Of a stretch of 64,000 nucleotides of DNA, positions 17,207-25,339 are shown piece after piece. The position numbers and the translations under genes are program-made. The stretch comes from Amycolatopsis lexingtonensis. GTDB taxonomy: Bacteria > Actinomycetota > Actinomycetes > Mycobacteriales > Pseudonocardiaceae. The notes under the pieces are model-generated. The model was not told where the DNA came from, did not search any database, and saw nothing but the letters and a program-made list of their open reading frames with translations. The stretch is from the NCBI RefSeq assembly GCF_014873755.1, contig NZ_JADBEG010000001.1, forward strand, positions 2,978,501 to 3,042,500, given 5' to 3'. Every line of letters starts with the position of its first letter. Position 1 is the first letter of the stretch.

Positions 17207-18195
17207 CGCTCGCCCGCCGTGCGGATCTCGCGGAGGATGCGGATCGCCGAGCCGGTCACGCTTTCCGTCGCGGTCGGCACCCCGGCGTCGACCGGGTTCT
17301 CCATGAACGGCATGAACTTGTCCGGGAACCCGGGCATGGTGCAGCCGATGCAGATGCCGCCGACGTTCGGACAGCCGCCCACGCCGTTGATCCAGCCCCG
17401 CTTGGGCACGTTGCACCGGACCACCTGGCCCCAGCACCCCAGCTTCACCAGGCAGCGCGGCGAGTCGTGCCGGTCGGCGAACTCGTCCTGCTCGTAGTAG
17501 CCGGCCCGGTCGCACCCTTCGTGGACGGTGTTGCCGAACAGCCACTTCGGCCGCAGGGCCTCGTCGACGTCGATCACCGGTGCGCTCCCGGACGCCTGGA
17601 ACAGCAGGTGCAGGATGGTCTCGGACATGTTGTCCGGCTGGGCCGGGCAGCCGGGCACGCACACGATCGGCAGCCCGGCCCACGACCGCCAGTCCCGGCC
17701 GAGGTACTCGGGCACCCCCATGGCGCCGGTGGGGTTGCCGGCCATGGCGTGCACCCCGCCGTACGCGGCGCAGGTGCCGACCGCCAGGATCGCCATCGCC
17801 CGGGGCGCCAGCCGGTCGAGCCACTCGGCGGCGGTGATCGGCTGGCCCGTCTCCGGATCGGTGCCGAACCCGCACCAGAAGCCTTCGGCCTTGTTCGTCT
17901 CGTCGGCGATCGAGCCTTCGACGATCAGGATGAACGGGTCGAGGTCGCCGCGGGCCGCGCGGTGCCACCATTCGATGAAGCTGTCCGGACCGCCGTCGGG
18001 CCCGCTCTGGAAATCGAGGAACGGCCAGTGCATCACGATCTCGGGAAGGCCGGGAAGACCACCGAGGACGATCTCTTCGATACCGGGCTGGGTGGCCGCG
18101 GTGAGGGCCACCGATTCCCCGTCGCAGCTCAGCCCGCCATTCATCCACAGAATGTGGACGGTCGGCGGGAGATTTCCCGAGCCGGCCTTCGCCAT
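17203..18195 (-). CDS. hhyS: Group 1h high-affinity [NiFe] hydrogenase small subunit
   Basis: 330 residues. Family-specific segments are clear: NGGLSCDGESVALTAATQPG, EGSIADETNKAEGFWCGFG, VGTCAAYGGVHAMAGNP, VCVPGCPAQPDN, HEGCDRAGYYEQ, and GCPNVGGICIGCTMPGFPDKFMPF with its Cys ligands for the Fe-S clusters. The usual C-terminal extension after the last conserved helix seems shortened (ends REIRTAGER). The partner large subunit is normally the next gene, but here the stop overlaps directly into the NifU-like gene and no group 1h large subunit exists in the window. ATG 18195 has an AAGGGA ribosome-binding site. Confidence 0.85.
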   Translation of the reverse strand: MAKAGSGNLPPTVHILWMNGGLSCDGESVALTAATQPGIEEIVLGGLPGLPEIVMHWPFLDFQSGPDGGPDSFIEWWHRAARGDLDPFILIVEGSIADETNKAEGFWCGFGTDPETGQPITAAEWLDRLAPRAMAILAVGTCAAYGGVHAMAGNPTGAMGVPEYLGRDWRSWAGLPIVCVPGCPAQPDNMSETILHLLFQASGSAPVIDVDEALRPKWLFGNTVHEGCDRAGYYEQDEFADRHDSPRCLVKLGCWGQVVRCNVPKRGWINGVGGCPNVGGICIGCTMPGFPDKFMPFMENPVDAGVPTATESVTGSAIRILREIRTAGER

Positions 18196-18287
18196 CGTCG
18201 ATCCCTTCCCCGCGAGCGAGAAGACGCCACCGTAGTCCGTGCCCGGCGGGCGCGGCAAGGCCGGCCGGACACACCTGAGCGACGGGC

Positions 18288-18303
18288 GGGACAAAACCGG
18301 CCG
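18288..18303. promoter_or_regulatory. Weak DosR-like box
   Basis: GGGACAAAACCGGCC, matching the half-sites GGGAC and GGCC but with an atypical centre. It lies between the divergent hhyS and HTH-protein genes, about 93 bp upstream of hhyS. Confidence 0.3.
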
Positions 18304-18353
18304 TCCGCGCTCGGTATTCCGCGACTACACTGAACACCCCGTCGGAAGGGACT

Positions 18354-18863
18354 TTGATCGAAATGGAAACGGCCGGCCGGTCAGCGGGCAAGTCGATCGA
18401 GGTGGTACCGGTCGAAATCGTCACGAAGATCTTTCCGGCCCGGCCGTCCGCGGTTCCGCGAATCCGGGAATTCGTCCAGGGGTGTCTCGGGGACGCGCCG
18501 CTCGCCGACGCGGAAGACCGCGAGATCGGCAACACGATCCTCACGGCGCTGCTGAGCGCCGCCGGACCTTCGGGGGTGCTCGAGGTCTCGTGCCGGCGGT
18601 ACCCCGGGCACGTCGAGTTCGACGTGCTCCCCTCCCGCGCCCCGCGGTCCGGCCCGGTTGCCCCGCGGCCGGAGCCGGCCGCCAGCTTCGCCGCCTGGCT
18701 GGCCGAGGCGCTGCTCAGCCGGGGCATCACCAAGGAGGCCGCCGCCGAGCAGCTGGGCGTGTCGACCAAGACGCTGACCCGCTGGCTCGGCGGGCAGACC
18801 GAGCCCCGGCTGCGCGACCTGCGCCGGATCGAAGACCGGTTCGGTGACGTGCGGCTGCGGTGA
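18354..18863 (+). CDS. RsbW-like N-terminal segment fused to a helix-turn-helix domain
   Basis: 169 residues from a TTG at 18354, preceded by GGAAGG (ATG 18363 is the alternative). Residues ~15-90 resemble the first half of anti-sigma/histidine-kinase-like ATPases (FPARPSAVPRIREFV), but the ATP-binding N and G boxes are not seen. Residues ~110-165 form an HTH (ITKEAAAEQLGVSTKTLTRWLGGQTEPR) of the kind found in XRE-type regulators. It is likely a DNA-binding regulator with a degenerate partner-binding domain. Divergent from hhyS and convergent with the MEDS anti-sigma gene. Confidence 0.65.
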   Translation: MIEMETAGRSAGKSIEVVPVEIVTKIFPARPSAVPRIREFVQGCLGDAPLADAEDREIGNTILTALLSAAGPSGVLEVSCRRYPGHVEFDVLPSRAPRSGPVAPRPEPAASFAAWLAEALLSRGITKEAAAEQLGVSTKTLTRWLGGQTEPRLRDLRRIEDRFGDVRLR

Positions 18864-18884
18864 GGACAGGTATGTCCGCGCCGC

Positions 18885-19853
18885 TCAGTCCCCGGCCGCG
18901 CGTTCCCGCATGGCCAGCTCGACGGTGCAGCCGGCGGCGTCGGAGCTGATGTCGAGCCACTCGCAGATCTGGTCGGTCATCCAGAGGCCGCCACCCGGGC
19001 CGGCCGCGGCGCGAAGGCCGTAGAACGCCGGGCCAGCGACCGGCCGGTCGCTGTGCAGCGTGCACACCACCCGGCCGGCCGCCGGCCGCACCCAGACGGC
19101 CGCCCGGTCGATACCGCGCTCGAGCAGGTAGGCGATCGCTTCGCCGACGGCGATGCCGAACAGCGTCGCCGTGTCCTCGGAACGGAGCAGAGCGCCGGCC
19201 CGGTCGAGCACGTACCGCCGGACGGCGACCAGATCCCCTTCGAAGCGGAAGACCTCATCGGCTTCCGGTGTCCCGGCCACCTCGAACGCGTCCCCTGCCG
19301 CGGGTGGCGTGAACCGCGCGGAGAGCCGGACCTGGCCGGCGATGACGCACTCGGGGTGGGTGCGGCGGGCCTCCTCGACGACGCCCGCGTCGAGGACCCT
19401 GGTGTCGTACGGGCAGATCAGCCAGATGCGGGTACCGCCCAGCGCCGCGTTGAACCCGTGTTCGGTGCGCTGCCACGCGGCCGCTTCACGGGCGCCGCCG
19501 CTGCGCGCGGGTTCGGCGAGGACGCGGACCGCCCCGGTCGGCGCGGTGGACCGGTGCCGGTCCCAGTAGCGCCGCAGCGCGTTGGCCAGCTTCGCCGGCC
19601 GACGGCCGATGTAACCCGATTCGGCGAAGGCGATCCGGTCGGCGTCGGCGCCCAGCACGGCGCGCAGCAGCTCCAGGTTGGCCGCGGTCGTGGTCACCAG
19701 CACCGGTTCGCCCCGGCACAGCCCTTCCTGCGCGAACGGCACGGCCGTCGCGAGGAACTCGGCGTCCGTGCCGTAGAGGAACCCTTGGTGGCGGAAACCG
19801 GCCTCCGGCACACCTCCCGGCGCCGAGCCGGTGGCCGCGGTCGTCTCGTGCAC
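18885..19853 (-). CDS. MEDS-domain sensor with anti-sigma-type ATPase domain
   Basis: 322 residues. Residues ~20-190 match the MEDS/DcmR-like sensory domain (HQGFLYGTDAEFL, VPFAQEGLCRGEPVLVTTT, LICPYDTRVLDAGVVEEARRTHPE). The C-terminal ~130 residues are an RsbW-like HATPase fold (GIAVGEAIAYLLE, GGGLWMTDQICEWLDI). This domain pairing is frequent in actinobacterial anti-sigma or partner-switching proteins. GTG 19853 has a clear AGGAGG site 4 bp upstream. No sigma factor or anti-anti-sigma factor is adjacent. Confidence 0.8.
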   Translation of the reverse strand: MHETTAATGSAPGGVPEAGFRHQGFLYGTDAEFLATAVPFAQEGLCRGEPVLVTTTAANLELLRAVLGADADRIAFAESGYIGRRPAKLANALRRYWDRHRSTAPTGAVRVLAEPARSGGAREAAAWQRTEHGFNAALGGTRIWLICPYDTRVLDAGVVEEARRTHPECVIAGQVRLSARFTPPAAGDAFEVAGTPEADEVFRFEGDLVAVRRYVLDRAGALLRSEDTATLFGIAVGEAIAYLLERGIDRAAVWVRPAAGRVVCTLHSDRPVAGPAFYGLRAAAGPGGGLWMTDQICEWLDISSDAAGCTVELAMRERAAGD

Positions 19854-20178
19854 GAAACCTCCTGAAGCCGTCGTCGATCGCTTGTCGCGATGATCGCGTT
19901 TTCCCCCGAAATTCCCGAAGACCGCCGGAGCCTACTCGACGGCGCCCGATCCGGCTAATGCCCGACGAATTGATTGCACCCGTTCGGAGCAATTGCCGCC
20001 ACCGGGACCCGACGGCCGGGAAACACTGCCCCATCGCAGGTCTAGGGCCAGATGTGTCTCACCGCCCAGCGACCCGGACAGTACTGTCCACCGATCGACC
20101 GAAAAAGGTCGGAACCATTGCACAATGGCGTTCCACGAACAATTGAATGACTGTTGCGACCAGGCATTCGAAATTGTT
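19854..20178. other. 325-bp intergenic region
   Basis: Lies between the end of the nitroreductase gene and the start of the MEDS gene. It is visibly less GC-rich than its neighbours in places (around 20095-20185), as expected for a promoter region. Short open frames occur, but none has a ribosome-binding site or a recognisable product. I see no DosR-like box, repeat or RNA gene in it. Confidence 0.5.
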
Positions 20179-21177
20179 TCACCGCTCGCGCAGCACCTCT
20201 TCGACCGCCCGGCGAGGAGCGGGCGCGACCGCTTCCGCGGCGTAGCCGACGCGCACGAGAGCTTGCGGGAAGCCGGTGAGGCCGAGGTCCTCGCACAGCG
20301 CGGAGCGCACCGGCGCCCAGTGCAGCGGCTGCGTGAGCACCGCCGCGGCCAGGCCGAGGTCGACCGCCGCGAGCCAGGCCCGCTCCATCGCGTAGCCCAC
20401 GCGGACGTGGTCCAGGCGGGCGTCGTCGGCGGTCACGAACAGCAGCAGGGTCTCGCCGGCCAGGCGGCGTTCGAGCTCGGCCGGCTCGGGGATTTCGGTC
20501 GCGCGGCGGACCAGGCCCGCCCACGGCACCGAGCCGGCGGGGATCCGGCTGGCGGGAACGCCGACGCCGTGGCGGTGGACAGCCTCGTCCCGGATCGTCC
20601 ACAGGGACAGCTCGCGCTGGTAGACGCCGTCCTGGCGGAAGTGCTCGGCGGCGGAGTGCAGCAACCGGGACACGACGGCGACTTCCCGGCCGGCCTGGAC
20701 CGGGCGCGCCTCGACGCCCCGCGCACCTCCGGCGGCGACGATGGCCCGTACGACCGGCGCCGGCACGGCCACCCCTTCGAACGGGGCGCGGTGGCTGACC
20801 CGGCGGGCGATGGCGCCGTAGCGGCGCAGTTCCTCGGCGGCAGGCGGTTCGGGGTCCCCGACGGCGATCCGCGCCACCAGGTCCGGCCGGCCGTCGTCGG
20901 GCAGGAAGGCGACCTCCGCCGAGCGGCCGAGGGTGCGGACCGCGAGTTCGAGGTTGGCCACGGCGGCACCGCAGGAAGCGGCGCGGTCGCGGCCGAGCGG
21001 GTCGTGGTGCGGCAGGGCCGGCTCGGCGCGTTCGCGCACCGACAGCTCCCCCGGCGCGACCTCCAGCAGCCACGGCTGGGTGTTGTGCACCGAAGGCGCG
21101 AGCATCATCGACCGGACCAGTACCTCGGTCTCGGCCGGCGTCCAGGTCGCGCGAGCCACAGCGGACATCGGCGTCAC
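20179..21177 (-). CDS. Acg-type nitroreductase family protein
   Basis: About 332 residues. The signature LAPSVHNTQPW is near residue 25, followed by CGAAVANLELAVRTLG near residue 70 and VLTQPLHW...GFPQALVRVGYA near the C-terminus. These define the Acg/Rv3131/Rv2032 nitroreductase-like family, two-domain flavoproteins prominent in the DosR regulon whose substrates are uncertain. GTG 21177 overlaps the stop of the DUF6292-like gene (GTGA) and has GGAG 4 bp upstream; ATG 21168 is the alternative start. Confidence 0.85.
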   Translation of the reverse strand: MTPMSAVARATWTPAETEVLVRSMMLAPSVHNTQPWLLEVAPGELSVRERAEPALPHHDPLGRDRAASCGAAVANLELAVRTLGRSAEVAFLPDDGRPDLVARIAVGDPEPPAAEELRRYGAIARRVSHRAPFEGVAVPAPVVRAIVAAGGARGVEARPVQAGREVAVVSRLLHSAAEHFRQDGVYQRELSLWTIRDEAVHRHGVGVPASRIPAGSVPWAGLVRRATEIPEPAELERRLAGETLLLFVTADDARLDHVRVGYAMERAWLAAVDLGLAAAVLTQPLHWAPVRSALCEDLGLTGFPQALVRVGYAAEAVAPAPRRAVEEVLRER

Positions 21178-21668
21178 CCCGCTCCGGTCCGGAAGGGGAC
21201 GGTCGTGGCCCACAGGCCGCGGCGGTGGCGCCGCAGCCGGTCCAGCAGTTCGCCGCGGTCGCCTCGCAGGTCCGGCGGGACGGGCTCGCCGGACCCGCCG
21301 CCGGCCAGCCGGACCGCCGCCACGAAACCGCGGACGCGCGCCGGGCTGGGCACGAGTTCCCCGCCGAGGTAGGCGAGCACCAGCAGGTCCTCGCCGGAAT
21401 GGGTCTCCATGGCGAACGCCCAGCCGTGGCGTTCGTCCCACAGCAGCGCCATGTCCCGCCCGGGGTGCCGGGGCAGCCGGACGTCGAGGGCGACGTACGC
21501 GGAAGCGGGGGCATCGATGTCGACGGTGCAGGACTCCTCCCCCACCCCCACCGCGGCGCTCACCGCCGCCAGGTAGCCGGTCAGCCCGCCGCGCAGGCCG
21601 TGGTCACGGTCGATACCGGTCAGCAGGGGAATCACCTTCCATCGCTTCGGGACGTGCACCGGCCACAT
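21174..21668 (-). CDS. DUF6292-like protein
   Basis: Up to 164 residues. Conserved core GLRGGLTGYLAAVSAAVG, then RLPRHPGRDMALLWDERHGWAFAMET, as in DUF6292 proteins of Pseudonocardiaceae. Function unknown. The ATG at 21668 overlaps the end of the MFS gene by 65 bp; GTG 21635 would shorten the overlap. Translationally coupled to the nitroreductase. A DosR-like box inside the 3' end of the MFS gene would allow separate induction of this pair. Confidence 0.65.
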   Translation of the reverse strand: MWPVHVPKRWKVIPLLTGIDRDHGLRGGLTGYLAAVSAAVGVGEESCTVDIDAPASAYVALDVRLPRHPGRDMALLWDERHGWAFAMETHSGEDLLVLAYLGGELVPSPARVRGFVAAVRLAGGGSGEPVPPDLRGDRGELLDRLRRHRRGLWATTVPFRTGAG

Positions 21669-23070
21669 CGGACCGGGGTGTACCGGGATCCGACGGTACG
21701 TTCACGGAACGCCCGGCGGATGGCGTCGTTCGGCCCGGGATGCGAGGACTTTCGTCACTTCGCTTCCGGAAGGCACGCAGCAGGTCGCGCAGGACGGGGG
21801 TGCCCGGCCGGTCGTCGATCCGGCGCAACCCCACCCACCCCGCGGCCAGGACCGCGCCACCGGCGCCGAGCAGCACCACCCGGGCCGCGGGGATCCCCTG
21901 CGGGACCGCGCGAAGACCGACGAGCACGCTCGCGAGGGCGATCGACACCAGCAGGGCGACGCGCCCGCCTGCCTCGACGAAGCCGAAGACGCGGCCACGC
22001 AGGTCGTCGCCCACCTCGCTGCCCAGGAGGGTCCAGCCGACGAGGAAGGTCATGCCCGCCCCGGCGCCCGTGCCGACGCAGGCGGCCACGGCCGAGCCGA
22101 GGTCCGGGACGACGGCCAGCACCGCGACCGAGAACCCGGCGAGCACGATCGACAACGCGAACCAGCGGCGGCGGGAGAGCGCGTGCACGACCAGCGGCCC
22201 GCCGCCGACACCGAGCGCCATGCCGGCGAACAGCGCCGCGAACAGCAGTGCGAAGACGACGTCACCGTCGCCCAGAGTCCGGGCGTACCGCTGGGCGGCA
22301 CCGATCACGGCACCCGCCCCGGCGAAGGCGACCAGGATCCCGGTGACCAGCCCGCGCACCGACGGGGTCCGGCGCACGTACCGCCACGCCTCGCCCAGCT
22401 CGCGCCGGACGCCGGGGTGCCCGGGCCGCGGCCCCCGGCCGCTCAGCTCGCGCACCCCCACCGCGAGCACGCCGGCGTTCGCCAGGAAGGTCGCGGAGTT
22501 CAGCAGCAGTGCGACGGTGACCGGGTCGAACCGGTCCGGGAGCCCGTACAGGCCCGCCATGGCCAGCGCGGAGACCACCGGCGTGACACCGTAGGTGGTC
22601 GCCAGGGAAAGCCGGTTGGCCGCTTCCAGCGCTTCGCGCGGGACGAGCGTGGGCACGGCGGCGTCACGGGCGGGCGACCACACCATCGCGAGGGCTTCGA
22701 TGCCGAAAGTGGCGATCGCGGCCCACGCCACGACGGCCCCGGCGTCGGCCACCAGCAGCCCCACCGCCGGGATCGACGCGAAGAGCAGGAACCGGAGGAG
22801 GTCGCAGACGATCATCGTGTGCCGCCGGTCGAACCGGTCGGCCAGTACCCCGGCGACCGGGCCGAGCAGCAGCGCGGGCAGCAGGCGCACGGCCATCACC
22901 CCGCCGAAGGCGGCGCCCTGGGCCGTCGGGCCGGTGAAGCGCGCCGCGGCGAACGTCGAGGTGGCAAGCAAGCCGAGCCAGTCGCCGGTCGAGGAGACCG
23001 CGAGGACGAGCCACAGCCGCCGGAACGGCCGGATCCGCAGCACGGCGGCCACGGTGGGTGTCGTCGCCAT
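21604..23070 (-). CDS. MFS transporter
   Basis: 488 residues with about 12 membrane helices. N-terminal PFRRLWLVLAVSSTGDWLG and the loop-2/3 motif GPVAGVLADRFDRRHTMIV are typical of MFS_3-type drug or metabolite exporters. The last ~50 residues are a hydrophilic tail that overlaps the next gene. Divergent from an ABC exporter operon with a DosR-like box in between, so it may belong to the same response. Substrate unknown. Confidence 0.85.
   Translation of the reverse strand: MATTPTVAAVLRIRPFRRLWLVLAVSSTGDWLGLLATSTFAAARFTGPTAQGAAFGGVMAVRLLPALLLGPVAGVLADRFDRRHTMIVCDLLRFLLFASIPAVGLLVADAGAVVAWAAIATFGIEALAMVWSPARDAAVPTLVPREALEAANRLSLATTYGVTPVVSALAMAGLYGLPDRFDPVTVALLLNSATFLANAGVLAVGVRELSGRGPRPGHPGVRRELGEAWRYVRRTPSVRGLVTGILVAFAGAGAVIGAAQRYARTLGDGDVVFALLFAALFAGMALGVGGGPLVVHALSRRRWFALSIVLAGFSVAVLAVVPDLGSAVAACVGTGAGAGMTFLVGWTLLGSEVGDDLRGRVFGFVEAGGRVALLVSIALASVLVGLRAVPQGIPAARVVLLGAGGAVLAAGWVGLRRIDDRPGTPVLRDLLRAFRKRSDESPRIPGRTTPSAGRSVNVPSDPGTPRSDVAGARPEAMEGDSPADRYRP
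21744..21759. promoter_or_regulatory. DosR-like box inside the MFS gene 3' end
   Basis: GAGGACTTTCGTCACT, a match at the key GGAC and GTC positions. It lies 76 bp upstream of the DUF6292-like start, within MFS codons, and is oriented to serve the DUF6292/nitroreductase pair. Confidence 0.45.
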
Positions 23071-23151
23071 CCGGACGTCCTTTCCCGGTTCCCGTGGCCG
23101 GAGTCAACGCCGTGCCCCGCGACCCCGCCAGTACCATCGGTCCCCCGGCCC

Positions 23152-23167
23152 GCGGACCTTCGGCCCT
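23152..23167. promoter_or_regulatory. DosR-like box
   Basis: GCGGACCTTCGGCCCT lies 35 bp before the ABC ATPase start and 82 bp upstream of the divergent MFS start, a good fit to the window-wide consensus. Confidence 0.5.
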
Positions 23168-23201
23168 CCCGGTGCCGACCGCTCCCGCCGATGCTGGGCC
23201 G

Positions 23202-24179
23202 ATGACGCACCAGGTAGCAGCGACGCCGGCGCGCTCCTCGACCGACGGGGTCCTGGCCGCGACCGGACTGGTCAAGCGCTTCGGTGACCGGCTCGCGGTC
23301 GACGACGTCACCTTCGCCATCCCGGCCGGAGAGACCTACGGGCTGCTGGGCCCGAACGGCGCGGGCAAGACCACGACCATCCGGCTGGTGTGCGGTCTGC
23401 TGCACGCGGACGCCGGCCACGTCGTGGTCGGCGGGACCGCGGTGAGTCCCGCTTCCACCGCCGGGCGGGGCCTGATCGGCTACGTTCCGCAGGATGTCGC
23501 GCTCTACCCCGACCTCACCGCCCGGGAGAACCTGACCTTCTTCGGGCGCCTGTACCGGCTGCGCGGCAAGGTGCTGCGTGACCGGGTGGACGAAGTCCTC
23601 GAGCTGATCGGGCTCGCCGACCGGGCGAAGGACAAGGTGGAGTCCTTTTCCGGCGGGATGCGGCGCCGCCTCAACATCGGCGCGGGGCTCCTGCACCGGC
23701 CGACGCTGCTGGTGCTCGACGAGCCGACCGTCGGCGTGGACCCGCAGAGCCGCCACGCGATCATGGAAAGCGTCCACCGGTTCGGCGCGGGCGGCATGGC
23801 CGTCCTCTACACCACGCACGACATGGCGGAAGCCGAACGGCTCTGCGACCGGGTCGGGATCATCGACCACGGCAGGCTGATCGCCGAAGGAACCCGCCGC
23901 GAGCTGGTCGACCGGCTCGGCGAACGGGACCGGATCACCCTGTCGGCGTCGGGCGACCTCGTCGGGTTCGCCACCCTCTGCCGCGACCTGCCCGGCATCG
24001 AGGGTGCGGACGCCACCGGGACCGAAGTCCACCTCATCGGGCGCGACGGCCGGAAGCTCCTGCCGTCGCTGTTCGCCGCGGCCGAGCGGGCGGGCGTGGC
24101 CGTCCGCTCGGCCGAGGTGGCCGAACCCGACCTCGAAGCGGTGTTCCTGCACCTCACCGGCACCGCACTGCGGGACTGA
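23202..24179 (+). CDS. ABC exporter ATP-binding protein
   Basis: 325 residues. Walker [10 protein letters not shown] near residue 55, signature FSGGM near 148, Walker B LLVLDEPTVGVDP near 170 and switch His in YTTHD. The C-terminal ~90 residues are the extra domain of DrrA/CcmA-type exporters. ATG 23202 is chosen because conserved sequence begins soon after it. Followed 2 bp later by its permease genes. Confidence 0.9.
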   Translation: MTHQVAATPARSSTDGVLAATGLVKRFGDRLAVDDVTFAIPAGETYGLLGPNGAGKTTTIRLVCGLLHADAGHVVVGGTAVSPASTAGRGLIGYVPQDVALYPDLTARENLTFFGRLYRLRGKVLRDRVDEVLELIGLADRAKDKVESFSGGMRRRLNIGAGLLHRPTLLVLDEPTVGVDPQSRHAIMESVHRFGAGGMAVLYTTHDMAEAERLCDRVGIIDHGRLIAEGTRRELVDRLGERDRITLSASGDLVGFATLCRDLPGIEGADATGTEVHLIGRDGRKLLPSLFAAAERAGVAVRSAEVAEPDLEAVFLHLTGTALRD

Positions 24180-24181
24180 GC

Positions 24182-25339
24182 ATGTGGCCCGTCTTCGTCG
24201 TAGCCGCGAAGGACCTCCGGCAGCGCGCCCGCGACCGCTCCGCCTGGGTGCTCGGTTTCCTGGCTCCGCTCGCGATCGCCGCGCTGGTGAGCTTCGCCTT
24301 CGGCGGCGCCGAGACCTTCCACGCCGACGTCGCGGTCGTCGACGAGGACCACGGTGTCCTCGCGCGTACCTTCACCGGCCTCCTGACCAGTCCCGAACTG
24401 GCTTCGGTGCTCACCGTCACCGCGGTCGGCGACGCCGCCGACGCCCGCGCCCGGGTCGACCGCGGCGCGGTCGGTGCGGCCGTGGTGATCCCCGCCGGGT
24501 TCTCGGCCGCCGCGGGCGGCGCACCGAGCCGCCCGGTCACCGTGCTGACCACAGTGGACAGTCCGCTGGCGGGCCAGGTGGTGCGCTCGGTCGCCGAGTC
24601 GTTCGCCGCCCAGCTCGACGCGAACCGGCTTTCGGTGGCGTCAGCGGTCGCCGCCGGGGCGCCGGCAGGCGACCTCACCGCCCGCGCGGCGCAGCTGCGG
24701 CTCCCCGAGCAGGTGGTCCGGCAGGCGTCCGGCAGCCGGCCGATCTCCGGCGTCGAGTACTTCGCGCCGGCCATGGGGATCTTCTTCCTCTTCTTCGCCA
24801 TGGGGTTCGGCGCCCGGGGCTACTTCCTCGAGCTCCGGGACGGGACGCTCGACCGGATCGCCGTCGCTCCCGGGGGCCGGGGCGCCGCGCTGGCCGGCAA
24901 GTCGCTCGCCACCTTCGCCTACAGCGTCGCCGGCCTCGGCACGGTCTGCCTGGTGACCTCGATGGCGTTCGGCGCGGACTGGGGACCGCTGCCGGCCGTC
25001 GCCGTCTTGATCTTCGCGGTCGCGTTGAGCGTCGCGTGCCTGACCGCGTTCGTCATCACGGTGTCCCGCACCGAGCGCCAGGCCGACGGCCTGGCCGCGA
25101 TCCTCACGTTCGGGCTGGTGCTCGTCGGCGGGCAGTTCGTGTTCGCCGGGACCGGACCCGAGCTCGTGCGGCGGCTGGCGCTGTTCACCCCGAACGGCTG
25201 GGCGCTGCGGGGGTTCACCGATCTGGCCGGCGGCGCGCCCGGGACCAGCGTGGCCGTGCCCGTCCTCGCGATCCTGGCGTTCTGCGCGCTGCTCGCCCTC
25301 GTGACCGGCGTCCTCCAGCGGCGGGCGGTGCGCCGATGA
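24182..25339 (+). CDS. ABC-2 type permease (first of pair)
   Basis: 385 residues. One N-terminal helix, a ~150-residue extracytoplasmic domain, then five or six helices in the C-terminal half, the layout of ABC2_membrane_3/YhgE-like permeases. It overlaps the next permease as ATGA. With 23202-24179 and 25336-26493 it forms a heteromeric exporter of unknown cargo. Confidence 0.85.
   Translation: MWPVFVVAAKDLRQRARDRSAWVLGFLAPLAIAALVSFAFGGAETFHADVAVVDEDHGVLARTFTGLLTSPELASVLTVTAVGDAADARARVDRGAVGAAVVIPAGFSAAAGGAPSRPVTVLTTVDSPLAGQVVRSVAESFAAQLDANRLSVASAVAAGAPAGDLTARAAQLRLPEQVVRQASGSRPISGVEYFAPAMGIFFLFFAMGFGARGYFLELRDGTLDRIAVAPGGRGAALAGKSLATFAYSVAGLGTVCLVTSMAFGADWGPLPAVAVLIFAVALSVACLTAFVITVSRTERQADGLAAILTFGLVLVGGQFVFAGTGPELVRRLALFTPNGWALRGFTDLAGGAPGTSVAVPVLAILAFCALLALVTGVLQRRAVRR

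Noticed and set aside
20126..20178. Short open frame starting ATGGCGTTCCACGAAC after a possible promoter region
   Set aside because: No ribosome-binding site and it runs into the antisense of the nitroreductase gene; no recognisable product.
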